Shown here: positions 22,609-34,061 of the stretch, piece after piece
Numbering within the stretch: the first letter of the stretch is position 1
Layout of the letters: the number at the start of each line of letters is the position of its first letter
Assembly: GCA_016617785.1 (NCBI GenBank)
Contig: JADILM010000004.1
Location: forward strand, 744,001 to 808,000
Origin: Sporobolomyces roseus
Lineage: Eukaryota; Basidiomycota; Microbotryomycetes; Sporidiobolales; Sporidiobolaceae
DNA: 64,000 nt
Reading direction: 5' to 3'
Made by a program: the position numbers and the translations under genes
Notes under the pieces: generated by a model
Told to the model about the DNA's origin: nothing
Databases searched by the model: none
Seen by the model: the letters and a program-made list of their open reading frames with translations, nothing else

Positions 22609-23279
22609 TCAGAACCCTTGGGGAACGGCAGCAGCGGAAGGGGCGGAACCAGGAGGAGGGGCACCGTACGCCTGCGCAGCTCCGGGCTGTCATGAGTGTA
22701 CAGGATCAGCTACATTGTGAGGAACAGACGAAAGGTAGACGAACCTGTGCGAGGTATTCCTTCTCTTGTTGAACGAGAGCACCTTCTCCCTCGATACTCA
22801 ATAACAGCGGTAGCCCAACGAGAAGAGCACTCGTAGTAACGATCCATGCAGCGTTTCCAACCTTGTTTGCCGTCCATTTAGTCCATGCCACGGTCGAATC
22901 TGCTGCATCGCTCACGGCAGCTCGAGTTGAAGGTGAAACCATATCTTTGAGGGCGTAGAATCGTTCAGAGAAAGTTTCTTGATTAGGATCGAAGGGTGCG
23001 AGTTGTAGTTCAGAGTCGGAGATGTCTGAAGCGGCATCATCGATATCAGAGGAAGCAGACGACCAGGCATCATCATCTTGGAATTCTTGAACCTTGACCC
23101 TATGTAGTTGGAGTGGTATTTGTTCATCGTGCGAGTAGGCAAGGCGGTAGGCGGTGATCAAGAGAGGGCGTGAAATGATGAAAGTTTGAGATGGAGGAGA
23201 GAAAGTTGGAGAAGTATCAGTAACGCTCCAGAGTGTTCACTAATGAGTTGACCAGATTCAAGAGAGCTCTGACTTACAT
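22609..23279 (-). CDS. TOM22: Mitochondrial import receptor Tom22
   Basis: Exons are 23279-23278 (the AT of the start codon), 23099-22745 and 22686-22609, giving 144 residues. Joining AT to the G at 23099 gives MVKVQEF, the expected Tom22 N-terminus. An acidic cytosolic receptor domain follows (DDDAWSSASSDIDD), then the presequence-binding helix (FSERFYALKDMVSP), a single membrane segment (AAWIVTTSALLVGLPLLLSI) and a short intermembrane-space tail. The last exon encodes a Pro/Ala-rich end. Tom22 is the central receptor and organiser of the TOM complex. If the 178-nt first intron is retained, the ATG is followed at once by TAA. An upstream out-of-frame ATG lies at 23353-23355, so transcription must start downstream of it or ribosomes must bypass it. 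Confidence 0.88.
23100..23277 (-). other. Intron splitting the TOM22 start codon
   Basis: On the minus strand the donor is GTAAGT beginning at 23277, directly after AT, and the acceptor is ATAG ending at 23100, directly before GGTCAAG. Splicing creates ATG GTC AAG. Confidence 0.75.
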
Positions 23280-23966
23280 ATTGTATTGCTTGTGTAGTGT
23301 TTCCGTGGGTATGAGGAGGACAAGATCGTTGGATTCGATTTCTCTCTAATCCCATCAACTTCAATTTCGACAACAACCGCAGATGCTAGCTTAGAGTGCT
23401 TGAAAATGCTGGAACACTCTCTGAATCGAATCTGCTCTAGTACCACCGGTCTCTGCTGGTTCTGCTTTGTCAGTCCCTCCGTTTCCTCTTTTCCAGTCTT
23501 TTCGGTCTCTGTCATTCCAACTCGAAATCGGAGTGACCTGTCTGGTCGGGCAGATCACTACAGATATGTATCTACGCTTGGGGCATACTTTGAGGCCGGC
23601 GCATCCGCTCGCTAGCTTGTGAGATTGGCCGCTTTGAATACATTCCTCTCAGAGCGCTGTGCTGAGGACCACAGCTGGATGTAGCGCTCTTGATGGGGCT
23701 CCCAGCTGCTCCCGGGCAAGCTGCACAGGCTCAGCCGTCGATTTATGATCCGCCGTACGCTCACCGGCCGAGCAGCGTCAAAGAAACGTCTTCGCTTCGA
23801 TACTCTGCAGTATCGCACCGTCCTTGAGCTCGCTTACTTGCTCCGTCGCGGCCTCACAATGTTCGTTGCCAATGCTCCGCTGCTGCTGCTGCTGCTGCTT
23901 CGCTCCAGACCGACTTGGCGATTTCGCAAGGTTCGCAAAGTCTTGTTTCGTCGATTCCTACATTCG
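23280..23966. other. Intergenic: TOM22 5' region and DUF4385 3' flank
   Basis: It contains a short (CTG)n run at about 23879-23899. The plus-strand frame 23745-24242 is mainly antisense to the DUF4385 gene and is not considered coding. No RNA gene is seen. Confidence 0.55.
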
Positions 23967-24702
23967 CTAGCTTCGTTTCCGTTTCTTCTTCTTCGTTCCC
24001 TCGCCGCTGTCCTCGTCCTCTTCTTTCACCTCTTTCTTCACCCGCTTCCTATCACTCATCCCAAACTCCACTTCGACAAGCTTATCTGGATGCTCCTTTA
24101 TCCATTTCTTCTTGTCCTCTTCCCAGATAGGCCTCAGCTCGAGATACCTCTCATTCACTTTACACCGTTCCCACATTGCTCTGAATACTGCACTAGCTTC
24201 CGCCTTCTCTTCTGCACCTTTGTGATTCGTCGTCTTCGGTAAGAGCTCTCCTTCTTTCGTGTACTTCTTGCCTCCCGCTCGATTCGCATATCTTCCTGCT
24301 CGAGTCATACCCTACATCGCGCTGCACCTCATCAGTGATCGGGTTCTCATCTCTGTGGAGAGAGAGAGCAGAGCTCACCATTTGAATGAACTTCCTAGCC
24401 ATATCCATCCCGACGAAATCTCCCTCTTTCCCAAACTCTTCGAATTTGACCCAGAGTTTCTCCGAACTCTCCTTTGCGATCTCGACTGTCTTGAACCTCC
24501 AGTCTTGCAGTAAGTAAGATTTATAGGGTTCGAATGTGAGCACTAGTTGTTCCCCTCTGCCAATTTTGTAGGAGTAGTAAACGGGATCTGAGGGTCGAGA
24601 GAAAGAGGATGAAGGAGAAGGAGAGCGGGAAATGGAAGGTCTGACGTCGGGTTTGACGTCGGGTTTCTCTGAAGGCGATCTGATCCGCTTGCGAGGCGGC
24701 AT
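23967..24702 (-). CDS. DUF4385 family protein
   Basis: Two exons on the minus strand are joined by a GTGAGC...TGTAG intron at about 24312-24380, and the junction reads FIQM/GMTRAGRYANR. The N-terminus is a short basic, Ser/Pro-rich segment. The core contains YKIGRGEQLVLTFEPYKS, then LLQDWRFKTVEIAKESSEKL, VGMDMARKF and RYANRAGGKKY, which I recognise as the DUF4385 pattern. That family occurs in fungi, plants, bacteria and phages and has no established function. The C-terminus is a Lys/Arg/Glu-rich tail that looks nuclear. It diverges from the RAD57-like gene across about 290 nt. Confidence 0.8.
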
Positions 24703-24993
24703 GCTGCTGGCGAGGGAAGAAGAGAGGGAGGAAAGGGAGATGTGGGGGAAGAAGGAGGGAGAGTTCTTGTAGCTTGCTTGACTGTACGGGAGTAGATACT
24801 AAGCTCTTTGATGTAGTGGGGATGCTTGAACCGTGATGGAGTGAAGTGCCAGAGACCAAGGGGAACTTTCGATCGATTCTCATCTTCAAACCAGTACAGC
24901 AACCTCCAACGACCTCAAACACTCAATTGAACACCAGGAGGAGTAGAACAACACTTCTAGATTGCTGCTCGACCAGCTCAGTAGCTCCCATCG

Positions 24994-26874
24994 ATGCAGA
25001 ATGTCGAGATTCGCCAACTCGATCTCTCATCGAAATACAAGGCTAACCTCATCAAAGGTGAGCTGCATATTCCCTCAGAGCTCTCATGAACTATATACAA
25101 GGCTATTGGGCTCGCGTTGAGCTGGCAAGAAGACGCTGGGAGCCGAGGGCAGAGCTGTTTTGCCTCGTTCGCGTTCATTGACCGCTTCGAGTCCGACTTC
25201 TCGCTGACTCTGCTTATCTGTTACGCGTAGCTCAATATACGACAGCTGCTGAAGTCCTCCTCACTCCTCCCAACATCTTACGACAGCGCACGACCCTTTC
25301 ACCAGCCGATGTCAATCAACTCATTTCTCAACTCTCGCAAGCAGTCCTCGCTAGAGAAGAGGCGAGTTGTCAAACGATAGGAGATCTGATGAGACGTGAC
25401 GAAGGTATGCATGGAGGAAAGATCTCGTTTGGAGATGCTGGATTAGATCAACTGTTCGATGGAGGAGTTAGAGTCGGAAATTTGACAGAGATTGCTGGTC
25501 AATCGTAAGTCTACTCCAGATTTGAGCTGTCGAGTCGCGGCTGAAGAGTGAATGAAGCTCTACAGTGCATCCGGAAAGACTCATCTCTGCCTTCAACTCG
25601 CTCTCAACGTTCAACTACCGATTTCGCGAGGTGGACTTTCAGGCGGAGCTCTCTTCATTTCTTCCGAAGGTACCATATCGACGACTCGACTGTTATCCCT
25701 CGCCGCCCACATGCCGCTGCATCCCTCCTCTTCACCTCAGACAAATGGCGATTCGACCACTCCAAACAACGACTCGAATGGATCGGTGTGGAATTACCTC
25801 GACAATGTCCATCCTGAGAAAGCTCCCGACGTCGATACTCTCGAAGCAGTCGTATCCTACCACGCCCCAACCGCGATTGAACGAATCAACTCCCTCGCCG
25901 AGGCAAACACAGTCGACCCGAATCTCATATCTCTCACGACGAATAGCGGTGAGACCGAACCCAATGCATCCCAATTCCTTTCCGACAATCGAACAGTTCC
26001 TCCACGACCGCCTCTACCCATTCGACTCGTCATCCTCGATTCAATCGCGGCACCTTTACGAGCAGCGCATGAAACTGGATCTTCTGGATTCGTGAATCGC
26101 TCGAAAGAACTCATTTCCATCGGCGAAAAACTGAAACGGATAGCTCACGTCTACAACTGTGCCGTCGTCGTCATCAACCAAGTTCAAGACGTGTTCGAAC
26201 GGAGTGGACCTCTACCTCCTCATCTTCTCGAAACCATCCCTTCTCGTCCTGAACCTTCCGAAACATCTCCATCTCGATCGACCACTCCGACGGCCTCATT
26301 CCTCACAATGCCACCGCCTCCACCGCCCTTACCACCACCACCTTCTCGACCTTCTTCCTATTTCCCCTCCCCCTCCCTTTCTCGTACTTCTTCGACCTCA
26401 ACCTCATCTTCCTCCTATTCCCAGTTCTCCAACGGTCCCCTCCCACCTCCTCATGTCCAATACTCCCTCCCCTCCCTCCTCTACACCCGCTTCCAATCCC
26501 CCTTCTCAACCGGCGCCTGCATTTCTCCTCCATCTCCCTACTCTCCAAAAGTCTCGGCCGCGCTAGGAACAACTTGGACGAATTTGATCAATACTCGAGT
26601 ATTGTGCTTGATCAGCCGGAGAGGTGGAGAACCGAGGAGGGAATTGAATGTAGTTTTTGGGCCCGAGGCGAGGAGGGGAAAAGTCGAGTATGAGTTGAGG
26701 GAGGAAGGGGTGAGAAGCGTTGGCGAGGTCGAATTGAGAGGTGAGGCGTGGATGGCGGAAGTGGATGAGGAGATGAGGGAGGATGAGGGAGAAGGGGAAG
26801 AAGGGGAAGATGGGTTGTGGAATCAGGACTGGGAGAGAGCTGCTATCGTATTAGAACAAGGTGGAGAGGGTTAG
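24994..26874 (+). CDS. RAD57: Rad57/XRCC3-type RecA-family recombination mediator
   Basis: Exons are 24994-25057, 25231-25504 and 25566-26874, giving 548 residues. Walker A is GQSASGKT near residue 112, split by intron 2. The pattern GGALFISSEG follows, then Walker B in RLVILDS near 266 and VVVINQV near 317. N-terminal helices resemble the Rad51-paralog linker region (AAEVLLTPP, ILRQRTTLS). After the NQV strand comes an insert of about 120 Pro/Ser-rich residues before LGTTWTNLINTRVLCL, placing it in or beside the DNA-binding L2 loop. The tail is acidic. Known role: Rad55-Rad57 or XRCC3 paralogs stabilise Rad51 filaments in homologous recombination. Rad57 rather than another paralog is the best guess from the Walker A context. 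Confidence 0.82.
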
Positions 26875-27242
26875 TTGCTTCCTGCGATCGTCGTCAAGTA
26901 GGTCCTTTGTCGTCAGGTCTGGATGTTGTATTTCGAAGATTATTGAGGTTTTGCTCAAAAGTCGTCCGATCTCACATTGATCTCTCTGCGAGACTGACTA
27001 TCGGCGATTTGATGAGATGGAGGAGGCTGGGATATAATTGCGACAATGAGGTGACGACGATACTTCCAACAGATGAATAGAGAGAGACGAAAGAATGGAT
27101 AATGGATACAACAAGGAATAGTAAGTCGAGGAGGGTCGTGAGATGATGATGACAGGGTTGAGTAAGGTAAGGCGAAAGCTGTGGTACCAATTTTAGTCGA
27201 AGGAGTGAAAGGTCGAAAGGCGTGAAGACGAGGGTTGGAAGG
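26875..27242. other. Convergent intergenic region
   Basis: It holds the 3' flanks of the RAD57-like gene (plus) and the small gene at 27243-28106 (minus). Only short frames without recognisable content are present. Confidence 0.5.
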
Positions 27243-28106
27243 CTAGTAAGTCGGCGTGAAGGTGTTCGTCCGGATCTGCTCATAGATCCACGCTTTCACT
27301 GCTGGGGGTCCTCCGCCTTCCATCTGCACAGTCAATAATCGAGCGAAGATCAGTATTTCTACGAATCGAATCCGAGGTTTCGAAGATGAGGAAAACGGTT
27401 TCCTCACCATAAGACCGTCTGGTACCTGCAAGGCTCGCCGAGACATCTCGTCAGTGATGTTGATCGTGGAACAACGGAATATACCGTATTTCGGTACAAG
27501 CGAAGGGGAACAAGAAATGGGAATCAATCGAAACTCACTTTTAGTAACCGCAGGTTTTCGATTGTAACTCCAGCAATCATATCTTGTACATCGATCAAAT
27601 CAAAGTAACCTCCACATATCTAACCAAATCGCCATTGAAGCGTGATCAGTTTTAGTCAGACGATCAACGGAGAAGAGCGAAAGTTTTTGCATACCAAGAG
27701 GTCGACTGGTGGTATTTGCGCGTTGAGAACGACACCGCAATCCTATGAGAGTGATCATCGGTCAGCACTGTGAATCGAATGATGGGTCAAATGCAGCGTA
27801 GATCAGGAGGAGAGCGATATTCCGAGGAGGCAAGTCTCGCGGGGAAATTGGAAGGGGAGGAGGGGAAAGGGATGAGGACACGCAGAGCGAGAGAGATAGC
27901 TTACGAGGATATCCGACACACCGGCTACTATTGTGACTATATCATCTGAATTCAGCATGCCTGCCAACGCTTTCACTCCTATTTTGATCAAAATGAGATC
28001 AGCGAGAATTTACATCTTTAGAGAGATAGGAAGAGGACAAGAGCAGCGTACGACTTGGATGTTGTCCTAGTAGCACTGCCTGCAGTGGCTTTCTACTTCC
28101 TGGCAT
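27243..28106 (-). CDS. Small six-exon protein, not recognised
   Basis: Six exons join in phase to encode about 118 residues. They begin MPGSRKPLQAVLLGQHPSR, continue through KALAGMLNSDDIVTIVAGVS, DCGVVLNAQIPPVDLL, a segment with GGYFDLIDVQDMIAGVTIEN, a micro-exon VPDGLM, and finally AVKAWIYEQIRTNTFTPTY before TAG at 27243-27245. All junctions show GT donors (GTACGC, GTAAGC, GTATGC, GTGAGT, GTGAGG) and AG acceptors. The even hydrophobic pattern suggests a compact alpha/beta protein without membrane segments or signal peptide. I do not recognise the family. The intron density and good splice sites argue that it is real and conserved. Confidence 0.6.
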
Positions 28107-28625
28107 CTTCTTCTAGCTATCTTCGAAGGAATTGTTGATGCAGTTTTGTCAAAATCTTCGCTCTATTTCTTGATCAGATGTCGACGAGGGAGTGGTTGAA
28201 CAGATATCGACGCGTAGAGGATTCGGGGAGGTTGGCAGCAAGTCGAGAGCTGAGACGATTGAACGAGATAGTTTGACGATGGCAGGCGGAGAGAGAGAGT
28301 GTCCCTTAGACTGTCAAATCGTTAAATTCAGGTTCTCGCAATCATCAAAAACTAGCACTTAGATGCGGAATAGGCAAGTTTTCTCGCCTACTCGGTCGGT
28401 ATCTTCTTCGTTTGACTTCATGCGAGTAAAGTTTGTCAATCATCGTTGCGAAGTCAAGACGGAAAGGAAGGTTTTTCGCTTCGATCGGTCATTTCTTCCA
28501 TCTTCTCTCTTGATTGAAAGCGACTTCGGCACTTCGGGTAGCAGACTCGCGATCAGCACGTTTGACGAGGAGAGATTGAACAGGGAAAGGAATAAATCAC
28601 GCAGATAACAAGTTTCGAAAGTTGC
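28107..28625. other. Intergenic: promoter of small gene, 3' flank of OPT gene
   Basis: It lies between two minus-strand genes. The plus-strand frame 28363-28608 shows no recognisable features. Confidence 0.5.
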
Positions 28626-31502
28626 TTAATGACAAGAAGCGCAATATCCTCCCCCGCCTAATCCACAACCCCAACAACTCACAGGGTTGCCATAGCCACC
28701 AGATTTAAGTAACAGTCCGACGACACTCGAGAATCCTTCACCAAGAACGAAACCTGAAGCGACAATGATTAACCCGAAATGCTCGAGATGAGCCGCCGGT
28801 CCATTCGAGGTAGAGTGTCGAGTGTAGTAAAGAGAGATCAAGCCACCGATCAAACGTGCGAGAGAGAAAGACGGGGTATTGATGAATCCAATCGCGAATG
28901 CGATGCTTGAGAAGACAAGTTGCAAAGAATCAGTGTCTCTGACGAAGCGCGATCGCACGAAAGAAAAAGATGCGAACTCACCCGGACGGTAGCCATTTCG
29001 CCCATCTCCAACCGTTTCCAGCTGCTTCTCGAGCTCGAGCGATCATCTTCAGCGTCGAGAGTCCAACGAAAACGAGTCCGAAAACGACCATCGCTTCTTT
29101 ACTGCGAGGTGGCAGTTCTCCCGAATTGACCAGTCGAGCGAGATTGAGCCTAAGAGAGCGATATATGAGCAAATACTCATGGAGGAGGAGCGAAGAAGGC
29201 GTACCAGATAGCTGCTGTCGGTACTGGGAAAGCGGTTGAGGGAAGTTCGTAGACTCGTCTGTACAAGCAGTATAGACCGGTCGAGACAAACACCGATGCG
29301 AGCGATCCCACGAGCTGAAATAAGACTGATCAGTCAAGCTCAGACAGAGAGTAAAGCGAAAACGAAAACTCACTTGACCCTGGAATTGCGCTTTCGGACT
29401 CGCTTGCCAAAGATAACCGGTCTTGAGATCTTGCATCAGATCCCCAGCCTGCTGTGCTCCCGCTTCACTGATACCCCCAGCGACGAGGTTCGCGACCACG
29501 TTGTTCGGTTGAACGATCGCGAAGAGAAGTTGCGAAATCTTGCCGATAGCTGAAACTGGGTTGAGGTCGGTTTCTCCTAGCGCTCGAACACTGCAGATGG
29601 CAAAATGTAAGCGACGGTCGATATGAGAGGAGAAAGGAGTCAGCGTACCCCAGAATTGAGAAGATGCTCGCCAAAACCAAAGCGATTATCGTCGCCCACC
29701 AAGCGATTCCCTCACTTCCAAACACAATCCCGACCAAGACAACGCATGACACACAGCTCAACGCCACGCCGAGCAATACGACTTGTAGTGATGGTTCGTC
29801 ATCCGCTCTGAGTTCAGCTGCCGTCGGTTCACGGATTCCGGAAGATCCATCAGTCGAATTCGAATCGATTGAATCTCTGCGATGAGGTCCCGGTTCTGTA
29901 ACGAACAGCGCTGAACGCTGATTGCGTAGTAGGTAGGGCTTGAGAGTGGTAGCGAGAACAACTCCGACGGACATGAGTGACTCTGCACACATAATCGCTA
30001 GCGCTGGCCAAAGGATCCATCCTCGAGCTCCGTCGACGGTCGAAGCGACAGGACCGGGTGCCCAGCCTGAGTAGTGACTCAGCGGTGACAGGAATGCCCA
30101 GCCTACTAGCATGCCCTGTCGTCGAGGCAATGTAAGCGAGAGGACTAGAGAGACAAAGAAGTGAAACGTACCAAGTTCATGCTCGCTGTTGTAGGGAAGC
30201 CCATGATGATTCCTTGACCGATGTAGGATGTACTGGGAGTGAACCTGGATCAAAGAAACGTATGAGGACAGGTAGAATGAATGAAGAGTGGAGTCGAAAC
30301 TGACCACCAAAGCCAGTCGTGAGCAGCGTGAAAACCGATATCGAAGATCGGAATAGCGTAGATGACGGGGAAAGCGAACGATAGCAGCTTTACTCGGAGG
30401 AGTGTTAGCTCAATAGATCATGAACAGTCGAAACAGAGAAGGACTCACGGTATAACTCGCAGAAACGATGAAACTCGTAGTCAAAGCCGTCCACGCTTTC
30501 GTATCGATCACTTTCTTATCCTTTCCATCACTCGACATGCCTTCGATCTCATCCTCTGCAGTGTCTCCCGCTCTCAAAGGTTGATAATCTCCTCCTCTAC
30601 TCGTTCTTCTCCTCGGTCCTTCCTCTCCCTCATCCTCTGCTTTCCCAACATGTAAAGGTTTGTTGTGTAGTACACCGATAATCTGAGCAGTCGCAGTACC
30701 GGAAGGGAACGTGAGCTGTTCCTTGACGATGACTTGTCGACGAAGAGGGACGGCGAGGAAAACTCCGAAGAATGCGACGGAGAATGACCAAGCTATACAA
30801 GCCTGCCAAGAGAGGACGAGTGGTAGTGATCGATCTTGTAAAGGGTTGAGTTGAGCGAGAGCAGGAACGACTGTGAGTACCGACTTTGACGAATCAGCTT
30901 GTCGAGAAGAGGATTCTTCGATTTTGGCTAAACTCACCTCCAACAAAACCTGCTGCAAGCGGTAAAGTACCCGTAGCGACAGCGGTAGTTTGCAGCACAA
31001 TCTGTATCGTTCAGAGAGGCGTTCAGCTGATGTTGACCGGAAGAGAGAAGGGAGACTCACATTCTCATGAATCGAAAGAGGTCTTTTCGAAAACCACGGT
31101 ATTCGAGGTAACACTTTGAAGATTCCGAAGCCTAACAGTGTCGCCTATAAATCCTTTCTATCAGTTTCGGAATTCAGTATGAGCGAGAGGGCAGACTACG
31201 AACCTGTAAAGACATCATCTGGGAACGAGAGCGAAATCAAAATCAGCTCGCGAGACCACGAAACGAAACCGAAAGCTCGACTCACTGATACCCAACCAGA
31301 CTGTAAGCCTAAGGACATGTTTGTACAACAAGTCAGAGTCCCGATAATCAATCCACAAACTACAGCTCTCAGCTGAAGACGAACGTTAGCATTTGCCCCT
31401 ACTAGAGTGCTTCGAACGGGGGCTTACAGTAAACTCGTGATGCTCCTCTTGTGTTCCATCGTCCAGCCGTAGTCCATCTAAGCTGTTTCTCCTGTCTGAC
31501 AT
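28626..31502 (-). CDS. OPT-family oligopeptide transporter
   Basis: This multi-exon minus-strand gene has a cytosolic N-terminus containing the family sequence EEHHEFT immediately before the first membrane helix. Many hydrophobic helices follow. Landmarks are LPRIPWFSKRPLSIHENV, VVPALAQLNPL, VKEQLTFPSGTATAQIIGVL, GQGIIMGFPT, GWAFLSPLSHYSGWAPGP and, near the end, IVASGFVLGEGFSSVV. This is the OPT superfamily (resembling yeast Ygl114w), proton-coupled transporters of small peptides or metal chelates at the plasma or vacuolar membrane. A long cytosolic loop (about 30540-30640) is acidic and Ser/Arg-rich. The start at 31502 (MSDRRNSLDG) was chosen because the sequence upstream in the same frame, starting at 31655, is not family-like. 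The C-terminus is Cys/Gly-rich (CWGCGLGGGGYC). Confidence 0.85.
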
Positions 31503-31982
31503 TTGAATCCCTCCTTTCAAACTGAGAAAGTGGGGGGTTCGAGAGCTTCTCCTTGATGAGGATTTCGGGGTGAGAGTCGAGAGTAGCCTAGTGGTGAGAT
31601 CTAGTGGTATGTAGAGATCAGGTGAACGCAAGTGGTGGTGGATGGAGTTGAACATCTCGCCAATCGCTCTTTCTCTCCTTTTGACAGCTCACATCCAGCA
31701 AATAGCGAAACTGCACTCTACCTCTGTGCACTCAGAGAAGAATGTAGACATCGTTCTCTAGGAGAACTCGGCATGAACCCGACGGAGCTCCAATTCATTT
31801 CGCTTGGAATGTTCCATTTCTCTCGGACTTCCTTCGAGTCGTTCACTCCCACTGGACCTCCTTCATTCCACTCCTACCTCTCTCTAACTCTTCGGCTTAC
31901 TCCAGTTTCCTCCTCTCGCCGTCAAGCTACGCGGTAATCGCCTCGACCCTTTCAACGCGACGCATCTCCGACAAAAACAAGA
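31503..31982. promoter_or_regulatory. Divergent promoter region OPT / GH5
   Basis: The 480 nt separate a minus-strand transporter and a plus-strand secreted glycosidase. No convincing gene is seen. A shared promoter is inferred from orientation. Confidence 0.5.
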
Positions 31983-34061
31983 ATGTCTTCAACCGTTCAC
32001 TTATTAGTCTTAGCCCTTCTCGCCAATCAAGTCACAGCACAAGAACAGGTCTATGCCAGGGAAGTATGGAGGAGAAGATGGAACAGCGGTAGAAGGGCAA
32101 TCTTTGGAGGTCAAGGGAATAACGGATTGATGAAAGGAAGGGAAGAGGTCTTCAAACGACAAGAGATGGAGACTGTCGTTTCAGGATCATCGCCAACGAC
32201 GACTGTTGATGCCCTCGACGGATCTGAGACCGTAGCAACGTCGGCTGGAGTCGCGAACTCGATTCCAACTTCGATGCCTACGAATCAAGCGTTCACTGGA
32301 GTCGACTCTCGTGCTCTCGCTGCCACTACAGTCGCGACTACAATCACAACGTGTGACCCTACGTATACTGGAGGAGGCTTCACGATCTCTGGAACTGGAA
32401 CTTTACCTTCGCCGACAGCTTTCGTCAAAAAAGCTGCTCGATCTCAACAACTCACCGTCAACAACCAACCTTACAGAACCGTCGGTCCGAACATCTACGT
32501 GAGCTCCAGCTCTTCTCTTGTATCGCTTCTCGCGCTTGCTGACTCGCTTGTCTCGTCAGTGGTTGTGCCAAGATGAAAACTACGGTCCCGTAGGATCCTA
32601 CACCGACAAAGGACGGATTCGCGAGGCACTCGCAGCTGCAGTAGCTATGGGAGCTAACACTGTAAGCGACAGCTCTTCTTGATTGCGTTCTGGCGAGACA
32701 GCGGAACGAAATTGACTCGTGCGGAATCTTTTCGAATTTAGATTCGAGCTCATTCTTGCGGTATCTCGGTCGGCCCGAACAATCCTTACCAACTAGAACC
32801 TAGCTGGAACGTCTTCAACGAAGCTGCTGTAAGTAATTGCTCGATTGTTCACCTCGAATCTCGGAAACCGCTGACTCTCGCTCTTCTTCCGCTCGTAGTG
32901 GGACGTTCGAGACTACGCGATCTATGCTGCAGGAAAGTATGGTCTACGCATCATCCTTCCATTCGTTGATAACTGTAAATCTTGCTCTGCGATTACCTGC
33001 TCTCGAACATTTCGCTCACATTCCCTCTCTTTTTCGCAGACAAATACTACCATGGATCGAAGTATGACTTCATCAACTTCCGACGAGCCAGTACCGCCTA
33101 TCCAGGAGACGCGTTCTACGGCAATCGAGCTGTCGTGAACGCTTTCGTCGGGTACATTCAGAAGGTTGTCAGTCACGTCAATCCTTACACCGGACTCTCG
33201 TACGCAAATGATCCGACGATCTTGGCCTGGGAGACGGGAAACGAGTTGGGAGGGTGAGCGAGAAGTTTCGTTGATTCCCGCTTTTCGAAAACAGAGCTGA
33301 TCAAACCGATTTCCGACGTACACAGCTACATCAACGCTGAACCTTGGCCAACAACGTACTTCACTACTCAAGCTATCACTGCTGTCCGCAAGTTCGATCT
33401 GAACCACTTGATTCTCGACGGAACGAACGGATTCTACAATTACACGAACAAGGCAACTTCACTCGGATTACAGAACAGAGGTATCGCAATGGTGACGGAT
33501 CATGCTTATCCCCGGTACGTGTCCCACTCATCGGTGGAGGTTTGCGAGACTGACACATTTTTGATTAAAGCAATGTGGCTCTCTTCGAAGCACAAGTTCC
33601 TCTCGCTGCCAACAACTTCAAGAACTTCTTGATTGGTGAGATGGACTGGGGCGTGAAGTACGGCGGTAGCTCCCTGGACGACTTCATCGCTGCCGTGGAA
33701 GCTCGCCCGACGGTTGGACATGTAAATCTTCGTTTTTCAATCTTTTTTCGTGTTCAATCGCTGACTCGCTCCTACAGATGTTCTGGTCGCTCTTCACACA
33801 TGATCCTCAATGCTGTAACTACGTCAGACACGAGGATGGTTACTCCATGGTGAGTCTTCGTGTCTCTGAGATCGTTCGAGGTGTTTTTGCGAAACAAAGT
33901 TTCTGATCGTCTTCCATTCGCAGTACTACCCCAACGGACCACTCAACACCGATGCCGAACGTGTCAATATGCTCAAATTGGTCCAGCACTTCTATCGAGT
34001 GACGGGTCGACCGATTCCTGCGACTCTTCCTGGCGTCGCTTGCCCTCAACCCGAATTCTAG
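31983..34061 (+). CDS. Secreted GH5 endo-beta-mannanase-like glycosidase
   Basis: Nine exons: 31983-32498, 32560-32661, 32742-32828, 32899-32974, 33040-33253, 33326-33514, 33571-33721, 33778-33849 and 33924-34061; phases agree and give 514 residues. The signal peptide is MSSTVHLLVLALLANQVTA. A Ser/Thr-rich region of about 120 residues precedes the catalytic domain, which starts at QPYRTVGPNIYWLCQDEN. TIRAHSCG and the acid/base glutamate in WETGNELGG follow, then HAYPR, and the nucleophile glutamate in IGEMDWG. The order and spacing fit GH5 mannanases, which cut beta-1,4-mannan outside the cell. Substrate is inferred from similarity to fungal mannanases and could be another beta-glycan. Confidence 0.88.

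Noticed and set aside
23158..23376. Upstream ATG frame in the TOM22 leader as the real start
   Set aside because: It reads out of frame with Tom22 after splicing to 23099; the split-ATG model gives the expected MVKV start.
23745..24242. Plus-strand frame of 165 residues rich in Leu/Phe
   Set aside because: Mostly antisense to the DUF4385 exon; the hydrophobic look comes from the complement of Lys/Glu codons.
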